Shown: piece after piece, positions 17,637 through 25,849 of the stretch
How positions within the stretch are numbered: position 1 is the first letter of the stretch
How the letters are laid out: the number at the start of each line of letters is the position of its first letter
Source: Acidobacteria bacterium UBA2161
GTDB taxonomy: Bacteria; Acidobacteriota; Vicinamibacteria; Vicinamibacterales; UBA823
DNA length: 64,000 bases
Reading direction: 5' to 3'
Assembly: GCA_002328835.1 (NCBI GenBank)
Contig: DCWN01000017.1
Span: forward strand, 172,751 to 236,750
Made by a program: the position numbers and the translations under genes
Notes under the pieces: model-generated
Databases searched by the model: none
What the model was told of the DNA's origin: nothing
What the model saw: only the letters and a program-made list of their open reading frames with translations

Positions 17637-19542
17637 ACGTCTGATACCAGTCGGAGCCCGCGCCACCCCCGATCTGGCTGATCGCGACGTCGATCAGATA
17701 CGGGCTCCCGGCTCGGGTCGCCGCCGTGCCGCGCGTCAGCGCGTCGGCGAGTTCGCTCGCCGTCGTGACCTTCACCCCTTCGACCCCCTGGCTCTTCGCC
17801 AACCCGACGAAGTCGATGTCGGGATCCCCCAGGTGCATCCCGGCGTAGTGCCCAGTGTCGGCCATCTTGCCGCCGAAGGCGGCAAAGCCGTGTCGGACGG
17901 TCTGGTAGTTGTGGTTGTTCCAGACGATCGTCAGGACCGGGATCTCGTAACGAGCCATCGTCCAGAACCCGGACGCGCTGTACATCACCGAACCATCACC
18001 GATGTTAAGCACGACCTGCCGGTTCGGATCGCCGATCTTCGCGCCGATGGCGGCCCCGACACCCCAGCCCAGGCTGCCACCCCCGGAACCGATCCGCATT
18101 CTCCCGTCGCCGCCGTAGCGCTGGATGACACCATGGCGCAGCGAGAAGTCGTGGCTCATGTTCTCGTTCACGATGTAGGCGTCCCGCTCGATGGCGCGAC
18201 CGATGGCCATGCCGAGTTCGTCCGGGTGCATCGGCTGCTTTCCGAACGCCTCCTGGACCTCATGCTCCACCTCGGTGCGAGCCGCGGCGACCGCTGGCGC
18301 GATCCGATCGACCCGATCCTTGCGGATCGTCGCGAGTCGTTGCTCAGTAGCCAGGCTCTTCACCGCGTCGAGCAGATCCTCGACGGCGGCCTTCGGGTCG
18401 GCGACCACCCCGAGCTCGAACGGCGCCGTGCGTCCCATCGTTTCGACGTCGACGCCGACGACCGCCTTCCAGGCATGCGCGGCACGTGTGACCTGCTCGG
18501 GTGACCGACCCGAGGCGATGTTCTCCGTCCCGATCCCGAGCAGGACGTCATAGGCCTCGTACGGATTGGCCGTGCGGGACGGATTCGCGCCGCCGAACAC
18601 CTTGCCATCCCAGTAGAGCGGATGCTGATTCGGGAACCCGCTGTTGGTCGAAGCGGCCGCGCGCGGATCCAGGACCGCCAGGCCGAGCAGGTCGACCAGT
18701 TCGACGGCCGACTCGACGGCCCCCGACTTGTGGAGATCCGGATCGACCACGAGCAACGGCTGCCGGCCTTCGATGAGCCGACGCGCCACCTGCTCGATCC
18801 GATCGGCGTCGGGCCGTGGCCGCATCGGCACATCAAACCGCGTCTGGTCGACCAGTTGCGCCGTGACCGGGCCGCTGCGCTGGGCGCCGGTGGTGATGGC
18901 GACGTACACCGGTCCCCCGGGCGGGGCGCTCGCCACCTTGAAGGCGCGTCTCAACGCCAGCGGGATGCTCTCGGGTTGCCGGACATCCCACGCAAGCTTG
19001 GTGACCGGCCTGGTGACGTCCGCCTGGCCATAGCCCGGGGCCGGGCCCAGTCCTGGCGTGTCGCTGAAGATGGTGTTGTCGGAGAACCCGGCCGTCACGA
19101 CGATGGCCGAGCGCGCCTTCTGGGCGTTGTAGAGTTGCCCGCCCATCTGCGCCGTGCCCGGCATGGCATGCACGTTCACGAAGGCTGTCTTGCCGGTCAC
19201 GCGGTGGTAGACGTCGGCCATCGCTATGACCGGGCCCTCGTGCAACCCCATGATGAGCTGGAGACCGGGGCGGTCGGTCATCGCGTCGAAGAAGCCCGTC
19301 TCGGCCGACCCGGGATTGGTGAACACGTACTCGACGCCTGACGCTTGGAGCTGGTCGACCCACAGTTCGCCACCAGTGGCCGTTACCGTCCGGTAGGCCT
19401 CGGGATCATCAGGCTGCGCCGCCTCCACGTTAGCCAGGACCGCGCTGGCGGCCTGAGCGGTGAAACCAATGGCGGTCATGCTCTTGATGAAACCGCGCCG
19501 TGAGAGTCCGTGGCCGAGCAGGTCCGCTACGAGTTCACGCAT
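17602..19542 (-). CDS. Tat-exported thiamine-pyrophosphate-dependent enzyme
   Basis: A 646-residue member of the acetolactate synthase/benzoylformate decarboxylase superfamily. The N-terminus has a twin-arginine signal (SRRGFIK at residues ~14-20 followed by a hydrophobic stretch ending near ANVEAAQ), so it is probably exported. The catalytic glutamate region reads GLHEGPVIAMADVY. The TPP/Mg motif is GDGSVMYSASGFW, closing with NNHNY. The ATG at 19542 is chosen because the Tat motif follows it and GGGAG lies upstream; an in-frame start at 19617 would add 25 residues before the signal. The substrate is unknown. It sits divergent from the flavoprotein gene at 19719, and export of a TPP enzyme is unusual. 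Confidence 0.8.
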   Translation of the reverse strand: MRELVADLLGHGLSRRGFIKSMTAIGFTAQAASAVLANVEAAQPDDPEAYRTVTATGGELWVDQLQASGVEYVFTNPGSAETGFFDAMTDRPGLQLIMGLHEGPVIAMADVYHRVTGKTAFVNVHAMPGTAQMGGQLYNAQKARSAIVVTAGFSDNTIFSDTPGLGPAPGYGQADVTRPVTKLAWDVRQPESIPLALRRAFKVASAPPGGPVYVAITTGAQRSGPVTAQLVDQTRFDVPMRPRPDADRIEQVARRLIEGRQPLLVVDPDLHKSGAVESAVELVDLLGLAVLDPRAAASTNSGFPNQHPLYWDGKVFGGANPSRTANPYEAYDVLLGIGTENIASGRSPEQVTRAAHAWKAVVGVDVETMGRTAPFELGVVADPKAAVEDLLDAVKSLATEQRLATIRKDRVDRIAPAVAAARTEVEHEVQEAFGKQPMHPDELGMAIGRAIERDAYIVNENMSHDFSLRHGVIQRYGGDGRMRIGSGGGSLGWGVGAAIGAKIGDPNRQVVLNIGDGSVMYSASGFWTMARYEIPVLTIVWNNHNYQTVRHGFAAFGGKMADTGHYAGMHLGDPDIDFVGLAKSQGVEGVKVTTASELADALTRGTAATRAGSPYLIDVAISQIGGGAGSDWYQTFSVAKARTRLV

Positions 19543-19718
19543 GGCTGATGCTCCCTTCGGGTACCGCGGGATGCTCAAGCGCATCCGGAGAGACGGGCGT
19601 TCAAGGAAACCGACCAAGCACGCGGCACCACTCTAGTTGAATGGCAAGCCGGCGCGATATGATGCCGATTATATACGAGAGACAAGGATCGACGGACGGC
19701 AAGCAAGCAGGAAATCAG
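19543..19718. promoter_or_regulatory. Divergent intergenic region with promoter-like and inverted-repeat elements
   Basis: This 176-base gap separates the TPP gene and the flavoprotein. For the plus strand, TTGAAT (19637-19642) and TATGAT (19658-19663) form a weak sigma-70-like pair with a 15-base spacer, leading to AGGAAA at 19709-19714. A 6-base inverted repeat GGATGC (19569-19574) / GCATCC (19581-19586) with a six-base loop may be an operator. If the promoter is real, the ATG at 19641 cannot be the flavoprotein start. Confidence 0.35.
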
Positions 19719-21653
19719 ATGATGGACACCCCGGACGACAACGCGGCCTGGCCCTACCCGGTCACCTACGGGGACGAGGTGGAGGTGGAGGCGGACGTCC
19801 TCATCCTCGGTGGCGGCGCGTCGGGTTGCAGCGCCGCGCTCGCCGCGGCCCGGGCGGGGGCGCGTGTCGTCGTCCTGGACAAAGGCGCGACGCGGTACAG
19901 CGGCGCTGCCGGTTCGGGTTTCGACCACTGGATGGACTGCCCGTCGAACCCGGCCAGCACGGTCGATCCGGAGCACTACACCCGGATGCCGATCGACGAC
20001 TACAAGGGCGGCTACGGCAACTACATCTCGACCTACATCACGGCCCGGGACAGCTATGACGTGCTGCTCGAGCTGGAGCAGCTCGGCATGCAGATCCGGG
20101 ACGTGAACGACGAATTCGTCGGCGCGCCGTTTAGGGATGAGCAGACCAAGCTCCTCTACGCCTACGACTACACGACGCGCAACTGTCTCAGGGTCTGGGG
20201 AACCGGGCTCAAGCCGGCCCTGTTCAACGCGCTCCGCCGCAACCGGGTGCAGGTCTTGGAACGGACGATGGCGACTGCCCTCCTGACGGAGAACGGCACG
20301 GTTGGCTCGCGCGTCATCGGCTGCACCGCCGTCAACGTCCGGACCGGTGCGTTCCTCGTCTGCAAGGCCAAAGCCGTCGTCATGTGCATGGCGACGCCCG
20401 AGCGCCTCTGGATCTTCTCGAGCGAGTTGACCGGCCTCGTGGGCCGGGACGGGCCGCCGACGAACGCCGGGAACGGCCATGCGATGGCCTTCAGGGCCGG
20501 AGCCGAGTTCGCGCGCATGGAATCCTCGACTCACGAGGAATGGGGCGGCGCGACCGGCATCGGCACCGTCATGTTCGGCAGCGGCTCCAACTTCGCTTCC
20601 TGGTATCCCTGCTCAATCGTCGACGCCAACGGGAAGGAGGTCCCCTGGCTGGGCAAGGGTGGGCAGCCACTCGAAACCGTGGCCGAACGGACCAATCCCC
20701 GGCCGGAGGACGGCTTCTTCCACCTCGTCCTCGGGCCGGAGGAAGGCCAGGCGCCGTCGATTCCTCAGCTGATTCCGGACCTGCAGGAACGGATCGAGCA
20801 GGGCGAGTACACGCTGCCGCTGTATGCCAATCTTCCCGGCATGCCTGCCGCCGACCGCCGCGCCATCTTCGGCCTGATGATCGGCCAGGAAGGACACACC
20901 TGGACGGTCTACCGCCAACTGACGCAGGCCGGCTTCGACCCCGACAAGGATCAGCTCCAGGTCTACGAGCGAGGCAACGCGCCGCTCGGGTGGCGCCGCC
21001 TCCGCTACGGCGCGATGACGCACGACTGGACGCTCAAGACGACGCTCGACGGGCTGTGGGCGGCGGGCCAGCAGGTCTTCGATGGGATCGGGGTGGCGCA
21101 GGCTTGCTCGACCGGTCGGTGGGCCGGGACCCACGCGGCGGAGTTCGCCAGCGACATCGCGCACGCCCCGATCGTTCGATCGCAGGTGGATGCGGAGAAG
21201 GCGCGTGTCTATGGCCCGGTGATGCGCGACGATGGCGTCAGCTGGAAGGAGCTCTCCGGCGGAATCGCGAAGGTGATGCAGGAGTACTGCGGCGATCGCA
21301 AGAACGAGACGCTAATGCGGATCGGCCTCCGGTACCTCGAAGAGTTGAAGGAGGCAGAGGCAACGACGCTCTGCGCGCGGAACCCGCACGAACTGATGCG
21401 AGCGATCGAAGCGCTGGACATCCTCACCTGCTGCGAGATGATCATGCACGCGAGCCTCGCCCGTCAGGCGAGCTGCAGCTGGCTCTTCTTCGAGCGGCTC
21501 GATTTCCCGGATGACGATCCGGCGGCGTGGCACAAGTGGGTCACCATCAGGCTCGAGGGCGACAGGGTCGTGGCGGGTGACCTGGCCCTCGACTATGCGG
21601 GCGACCTCGAGCGCAACTACGCGCGGCACAACCGAACGTCTGTTGAGGCGTAG
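19719..21653 (+). CDS. FAD-dependent oxidoreductase, fumarate reductase/AprA-like flavoprotein
   Basis: A 644-residue flavoprotein of the fumarate reductase/succinate dehydrogenase family. The FAD-binding start is DVLILGGGASGCSAALAAAR (residues ~29-48), followed by an acidic VVVLDK and a middle region with GNGHAMAFRAGAEF. The C-terminal half resembles adenylylsulfate reductase alpha chains in layout. ATG 19719 has a good AGGAAA site and fits the promoter-like elements; ATG 19641 is possible but lacks a ribosome site. It is paired with a ferredoxin gene seven bases downstream. No heme or quinone subunit is adjacent, so it looks like a soluble two-subunit enzyme. Substrate unknown. Confidence 0.82.
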   Translation: MMDTPDDNAAWPYPVTYGDEVEVEADVLILGGGASGCSAALAAARAGARVVVLDKGATRYSGAAGSGFDHWMDCPSNPASTVDPEHYTRMPIDDYKGGYGNYISTYITARDSYDVLLELEQLGMQIRDVNDEFVGAPFRDEQTKLLYAYDYTTRNCLRVWGTGLKPALFNALRRNRVQVLERTMATALLTENGTVGSRVIGCTAVNVRTGAFLVCKAKAVVMCMATPERLWIFSSELTGLVGRDGPPTNAGNGHAMAFRAGAEFARMESSTHEEWGGATGIGTVMFGSGSNFASWYPCSIVDANGKEVPWLGKGGQPLETVAERTNPRPEDGFFHLVLGPEEGQAPSIPQLIPDLQERIEQGEYTLPLYANLPGMPAADRRAIFGLMIGQEGHTWTVYRQLTQAGFDPDKDQLQVYERGNAPLGWRRLRYGAMTHDWTLKTTLDGLWAAGQQVFDGIGVAQACSTGRWAGTHAAEFASDIAHAPIVRSQVDAEKARVYGPVMRDDGVSWKELSGGIAKVMQEYCGDRKNETLMRIGLRYLEELKEAEATTLCARNPHELMRAIEALDILTCCEMIMHASLARQASCSWLFFERLDFPDDDPAAWHKWVTIRLEGDRVVAGDLALDYAGDLERNYARHNRTSVEA

Positions 21654-21659
21654 ATAGTC

Positions 21660-22037
21660 ATGGATCAATCCTCGCCCCCAGGGCTCCAAGGTCTCGCGGA
21701 CCGCAAGGCGACGCGCGGACCGAATCTGGTCACGCCCAACCAGCCGATCGTCTTCGACGAGGAGGCCTGCACCGGCTGCAACCTGTGCATCGAGGCCTGC
21801 CCGATCGACGTGCTGGTGCCGCAGGCAAGCCCGGGTGCGGTGCCCCTGGTCCTCTACCCCGACGAATGCTGGTACTGCGGATGTTGTGAAATGCGTTGCC
21901 CCGAGTATGACGCCGGCGCGATCCGGATCAACTTCCCGCTGATGCAGCGCGCCCGCTGGAAGCGGCGGGCGACCGGAGAGCACTTCCGCCTCGGGATGAA
22001 GAACCCGCCTCCACCCAACACCCGCCCACCGGTTTAG
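21660..22037 (+). CDS. Two-cluster 4Fe-4S ferredoxin-type subunit (AprB-like)
   Basis: A 125-residue ferredoxin subunit. The first cluster motif is CTGCNLCIEACP and the second is CWYCGCCEMRCPEY; both are 4Fe-4S type, and the second has an extra cysteine. The close spacing to the flavoprotein gene and the AprA/AprB-like layout suggest the two form one enzyme and that this subunit delivers electrons to or from the flavin. The stop overlaps the end of the convergent ATPase gene. A basic, proline-rich tail follows the cluster domain. Confidence 0.85.
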   Translation: MDQSSPPGLQGLADRKATRGPNLVTPNQPIVFDEEACTGCNLCIEACPIDVLVPQASPGAVPLVLYPDECWYCGCCEMRCPEYDAGAIRINFPLMQRARWKRRATGEHFRLGMKNPPPPNTRPPV

Positions 22038-23032
22038 CCTGCGTCGCGTGCGGAATTGGGGTGACATGCCAGGAAGTGGTGCGTACCGACCTCGAGGAAC
22101 GGCGGGCGCTTCACCCGGCAGATGTCGGCCTTCCGGGGGCAGGGGGTGTAGTACGCGCAGCCGTCCGGGCAGCAGGCGTCGGCGGCGGACGGCACGAGCG
22201 CGTCGCGTTCCAGCGCCGCCCACCCGGGGTCCGGGACCAGCGGCGGAATCGAATCCATCAGCAGTTGCGAGTAGGGATGGCGCGGGGTCCTGACGACCGT
22301 CTCGCTGGGACCAAGCTCCACGAGCCGCCCGGCGTGCATCACCGCGATCCGGTCGCACGTCCGGTAGGCCAGGGCCAGTTCGTGCGTGATCAGGATGTAG
22401 GTGAGCGCCCGGGTGCGCTTGAGATCCATGAGCAAGGCGACGATGCCGGCCTTGACGCTGGCATCCAGCATGCTCACCGGCTCGTCCGCGACGATGAGGT
22501 GAGCGCCGATCATGAGGCATCGGCCGATGCCGATGCGCTGCCGTTCCCCCCCGCTGAGCTCGCTCGGCACCTTCATTAGGAACTCGCTGGTAGACGGGAG
22601 GCCGACGAGTTCGAGCATCTCTCCCGCTCGTTCCTCCAGCGCGTCGGCATCGCACAGGCGGTGGACCCGGGCGGGCTCCGTCAGGATCTCGAAGACGCTC
22701 TGCTTCGGATCGAGCGAGCCGTAGGGATCTTGAAACACCAGTTGCACCTGTCGGCGCAGCGCCTTCTTCTCTCCCCTCCCCAGCGCGTTGATGTCACGAC
22801 CGTCGAACGAGATCTTCCCAGTGCTCGGGGTCGCCAGGCCGACGATCAGACGGGCCAGCGTCGTCTTGCCGCTACCACTCTCGCCCACGATGCCGAGCGT
22901 TTCGCCTCGGCGCACCTCGAAGCTGATGTCGTCCAGGGCGCGGTGAGGCTCGCGTCGCCCCGCGAGTAGGCCCGGACCGCGCGGGGCGAACAGCTTGCTG
23001 ACGTGATCCACCTGGAGCAGCGATCCGGTCAT
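22034..23032 (-). CDS. Oligopeptide-type ABC transporter ATP-binding protein (OppF/DppF-like)
   Basis: A 332-residue ATPase with Walker A GESGSGKTT, signature ELSGGERQRIG, Walker B LIVADEP, and the oligopeptide/HPY C-terminal extension with a cysteine cluster (CCPDGCAYYTPCPRKADIC) that is characteristic of OppF/DppF. The ATG at 23032 overlaps the stop of the other ATPase gene (ATGA), which decides the start over longer in-frame extensions. It is the last gene of the importer operon that runs from 27502 downward. Confidence 0.9.
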   Translation of the reverse strand: MTGSLLQVDHVSKLFAPRGPGLLAGRREPHRALDDISFEVRRGETLGIVGESGSGKTTLARLIVGLATPSTGKISFDGRDINALGRGEKKALRRQVQLVFQDPYGSLDPKQSVFEILTEPARVHRLCDADALEERAGEMLELVGLPSTSEFLMKVPSELSGGERQRIGIGRCLMIGAHLIVADEPVSMLDASVKAGIVALLMDLKRTRALTYILITHELALAYRTCDRIAVMHAGRLVELGPSETVVRTPRHPYSQLLMDSIPPLVPDPGWAALERDALVPSAADACCPDGCAYYTPCPRKADICRVKRPPFLEVGTHHFLACHPNSARDAG

Positions 23033-23994
23033 GATCCCTCGCTCCAGAGATGACACCTGACCTGGCGTCCACCGCCGAGCCCAAGCAGATCGGGCTCGAC
23101 CTGCTCGCACCGGGCAGTGCGCTCCGGGCAACGCGGGTGGAAGCGGCAGCCACGTGGCGGGCTGGACAGCTCCGGAGGCTTGCCGGGCAGGGGCGACATC
23201 GGCCTGGGCGCCGCCGTGATATCGGGAAACGAGCCCAGCAGCGCCTCGGTGTAGGGATGGCGGGGCGATTGAAACAGCTCCGCGACCTTGCCGGTCTCGA
23301 CGATCTGACCGGCGTACATGACGATCAGTCGGTCGCAGATCTGCGCGAGGACCGAAAGATCGTGCGAGACGAAGATCGTCGCAATCTGGAGGTCGCGCTG
23401 GAGTCGGCGCAGCAAGCCGAGGATCTGTGCCTGCGTCACGGTGTCGAGCGCGGTGGTCGGCTCGTCGGCGATCACCAGGTCGGGATCCAGCACCAGGGCC
23501 ATGGCGATCATCGCGCGCTGCCGCATGCCTCCGCTCATCTCGTGCGGATAGGCTCGAAGGGTCGACTCGCTCAGACCGACGCGCGTCAGCAGCGCGCCCG
23601 CGCGTTCGAGTGCCTGCGACCGACTGACCGATCGATGCGCGCGGATCGCCTCCACGATCTGATCTCCGACGCGATACACCGGATTCAGACCGCTAATGGC
23701 CGCCTGCGGGATGAGCGCTATGCGCGCCCAGCGGATCCGGTTGAGCTCGGCCTTGCTGAGTTCCCGGAGCGACTGACCGTCGAAGACGATCCGACCGGAG
23801 TCGATCCCGCCTCCTCTAAGCTTGAGCAGCCGCAGCAGCGCCAACGCCACCGTGCTCTTCCCGCACCCGGACTCTCCGGCGATGCCGAGCGACGTCCCAC
23901 GCTCGAGGGTGAAGCTCACGTCGTCGAGCGCGCGCACCGGTCCGTCGGTGGTCCGGTAGTGGGTCACGAGTCGGTCGACCGCAAGCAGTGGCAT
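23029..23994 (-). CDS. Oligopeptide-type ABC transporter ATP-binding protein (OppD/DppD-like)
   Basis: A 321-residue ATPase with Walker A GESGCGKST, signature EMSGGMRQRAMIA (the MSGGM form typical of OppD/DppD), Walker B LVIADEPTTALD and a short C-terminal oligopeptide extension (CRFHPRCPERTARC). It begins four bases after the permease stop and overlaps the second ATPase gene. The two ATPases energise the importer formed by the upstream permeases. Confidence 0.92.
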   Translation of the reverse strand: MPLLAVDRLVTHYRTTDGPVRALDDVSFTLERGTSLGIAGESGCGKSTVALALLRLLKLRGGGIDSGRIVFDGQSLRELSKAELNRIRWARIALIPQAAISGLNPVYRVGDQIVEAIRAHRSVSRSQALERAGALLTRVGLSESTLRAYPHEMSGGMRQRAMIAMALVLDPDLVIADEPTTALDTVTQAQILGLLRRLQRDLQIATIFVSHDLSVLAQICDRLIVMYAGQIVETGKVAELFQSPRHPYTEALLGSFPDITAAPRPMSPLPGKPPELSSPPRGCRFHPRCPERTARCEQVEPDLLGLGGGRQVRCHLWSEGS

Positions 23995-23998
23995 GGCG

Positions 23999-24871
23999 CT
24001 ACCGGCCCGCCCTCGCCGGCGAGAGCGAGTCGTTGATCGCCGTTCCGATGAACGCGACGGAGCAACTGAGCAGCGCGATGCACAGTCCCGGCGGGAGAAT
24101 CCACCACCAGGCGCCGCGCAGAAACGCCCCCTGGATCTGCGCGAAGTAGAGCATCACCCCCCAGCTCTTGTTCGCCGGATCCCCGAGCCCGAGAAAGCTC
24201 AACCCGGCTTCGGCGAGCACGGCGAACATCAGCTCCATGACGCCGTTGGCCACGACGATGCCCAGGACGTTGGGCAGCACGTGCTCCCGGAGCATCCGGG
24301 CGTGTCCGGTGCCGATGCCGCGCGACGCCTCGATGAACGAGGCCTCGCGAATCGACAGCACCTGCGACCGGATCTGGCGGGCGACGCTGGCCCAGCCGAC
24401 GCTCGAGTACACGACGACGATCGTCCAGATACCCGGCCCCAGGTAGGCGGCCATCACGATCATGAGCGGCAGCCTGGGCAGCATCAGGACGATGTCGGTG
24501 AAGCGCATGAGCACCTCGTCGATCGCGCCGCCGAAGTACCCGGAGACGAGGCCGACGGCGGTTCCCAGCACGATGATCGCACCGGCCGCCAGGAAGCCGA
24601 CCATCATGGAGATCCGGCCCGCGAACATCAACTCGCTCAGGATGTCGACGCCGATGTCGTTGGTCCCCAGCCAGTGCTCCCAGCTGGGCGAGCCGAACGG
24701 TTCGCCGACGCGGCTCGCCGCGTCGTAGGGGGCCAGAAAGGGCGCGAAGACGCTGGCGACGACGAAGACGCCGACCACCGCCAGGCCCAGGACCGCCGTC
24801 CGTCTCCGGGCGAAACGCCGAAGGTAGCGCCGCCGGCGCTCGCGCACGCGGTCGGATCGTCTGCTCGGCAT
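23999..24871 (-). CDS. Oligopeptide-type ABC transporter permease (OppC/DppC-like)
   Basis: A 290-residue inner-membrane permease. A basic N-terminus is followed by a first transmembrane helix (TAVLGLAVVGVFVVASVF), then PF(L)APYD and WLGTNDIGVDILSE, which are hallmarks of the DppC group. The EAA-type cytoplasmic loop is present (SFIEASRGIGTGHARMLREH). It lies seven bases after the DppB-like gene and completes the membrane pore. Confidence 0.92.
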   Translation of the reverse strand: MPSRRSDRVRERRRRYLRRFARRRTAVLGLAVVGVFVVASVFAPFLAPYDAASRVGEPFGSPSWEHWLGTNDIGVDILSELMFAGRISMMVGFLAAGAIIVLGTAVGLVSGYFGGAIDEVLMRFTDIVLMLPRLPLMIVMAAYLGPGIWTIVVVYSSVGWASVARQIRSQVLSIREASFIEASRGIGTGHARMLREHVLPNVLGIVVANGVMELMFAVLAEAGLSFLGLGDPANKSWGVMLYFAQIQGAFLRGAWWWILPPGLCIALLSCSVAFIGTAINDSLSPARAGR

Positions 24872-24878
24872 GGGCTGC

Positions 24879-25847
24879 TCAGTAGGTGATCCTCGGATCG
24901 AGGAACCAATACGTGATGTCGACGAGCAGGTTGGCGGCCACGACGACGAGGGAAAACATAAGGAAGCAGCCCTGAAGCATCGGGTAGTCGCGGCTGAGCA
25001 CCGAGTCGTACATCAGCTTGCCCAGGCCCGGGTAGGAGAACACCGATTCGACGAAGACCGACCCGGTAAGGCTCATCGCGAGACTCACACCCAGGAACGT
25101 GACGACCGGCAGCAGCGCGTTACGGGCCGCATGGGTGTGCTTGAGCGTCCGATCGCTGAGCCCCTTCGCCTCGGCCGTGAGCATGTACTGCTCCTGGAGC
25201 ACGCCGACCATGTTGTTCCGGAGGATGATCTGATACGAGGCATACTGCGCGATCGTCAGCGACGCAATCGGAAGGATCGCGTGGCGGGCCACGTCTCCAA
25301 TCCGGACCGCGAGACCGGCATCCACCCCGATCGTGAACGCTCCGCTCAGCGGCAGCCAGCCAAGCTGGAATCCGAAGACGTAGAGCAGCACCATCGCCAC
25401 CCAGAACAGCGGCGTCGAGAAGAAGATCAGCGACAGCGTCTGGAGACCGGTATCGAGACGGCTGCCGGCGTGCCACCCGGAGGTCGCCCCGAGGACGTAG
25501 CCGATACCGACCTGAAGCACGAGCGAGGTGACGAGCAGCAGCAGCGTCCAGGGCAGCGCCCGCAGCAGCAGCTCGGAGACGGGTTGGGGAAAATAGGCGA
25601 ACGACTGGCCGAGGTCAGCCTGCAGCGTCCCGACGAGGTAGCGCCAGAACTGATCCCACAGCGGGGCGTCCAGGCCGAAGCGCTCGATCAGCGCGTCGCG
25701 TGCCTCGGCCGACATCTTCGTGCCGCCCGCGAAGCGGTCGACCGGGCTCCCGGGCATCAGGCGCGGGAGCGCGAAGTTAACGATCAGCGCGGCGAACAGG
25801 ACGATCGCGTTCGTCGAGAGCCGGCGGATGAGCCAACGCCCGGACAC
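24879..25847 (-). CDS. Oligopeptide-type ABC transporter permease (OppB/DppB-like)
   Basis: A 322-residue permease with a first helix (STNAIVLFAALIVNFALPRL), the following MPGSPVDRF motif, and the EAA-type loop (MLTAEAKGLSDRTLKHTHAARNALLP). The GTG at 25847, two bases after the stop of the solute-binding gene, is preferred; the long open extension further upstream lies inside that gene and has no relation to the family. The predicted partner is the DppC-like permease downstream. Confidence 0.88.
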   Translation of the reverse strand: MSGRWLIRRLSTNAIVLFAALIVNFALPRLMPGSPVDRFAGGTKMSAEARDALIERFGLDAPLWDQFWRYLVGTLQADLGQSFAYFPQPVSELLLRALPWTLLLLVTSLVLQVGIGYVLGATSGWHAGSRLDTGLQTLSLIFFSTPLFWVAMVLLYVFGFQLGWLPLSGAFTIGVDAGLAVRIGDVARHAILPIASLTIAQYASYQIILRNNMVGVLQEQYMLTAEAKGLSDRTLKHTHAARNALLPVVTFLGVSLAMSLTGSVFVESVFSYPGLGKLMYDSVLSRDYPMLQGCFLMFSLVVVAANLLVDITYWFLDPRITY

Positions 25848-25849
25848 GA

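Noticed and set aside
19641..19718. Earlier ATG for the AprA-like flavoprotein
   Set aside because: It lies within promoter-like elements, has no ribosome site, and the added residues are not family-like; ATG 19719 has AGGAAA upstream.
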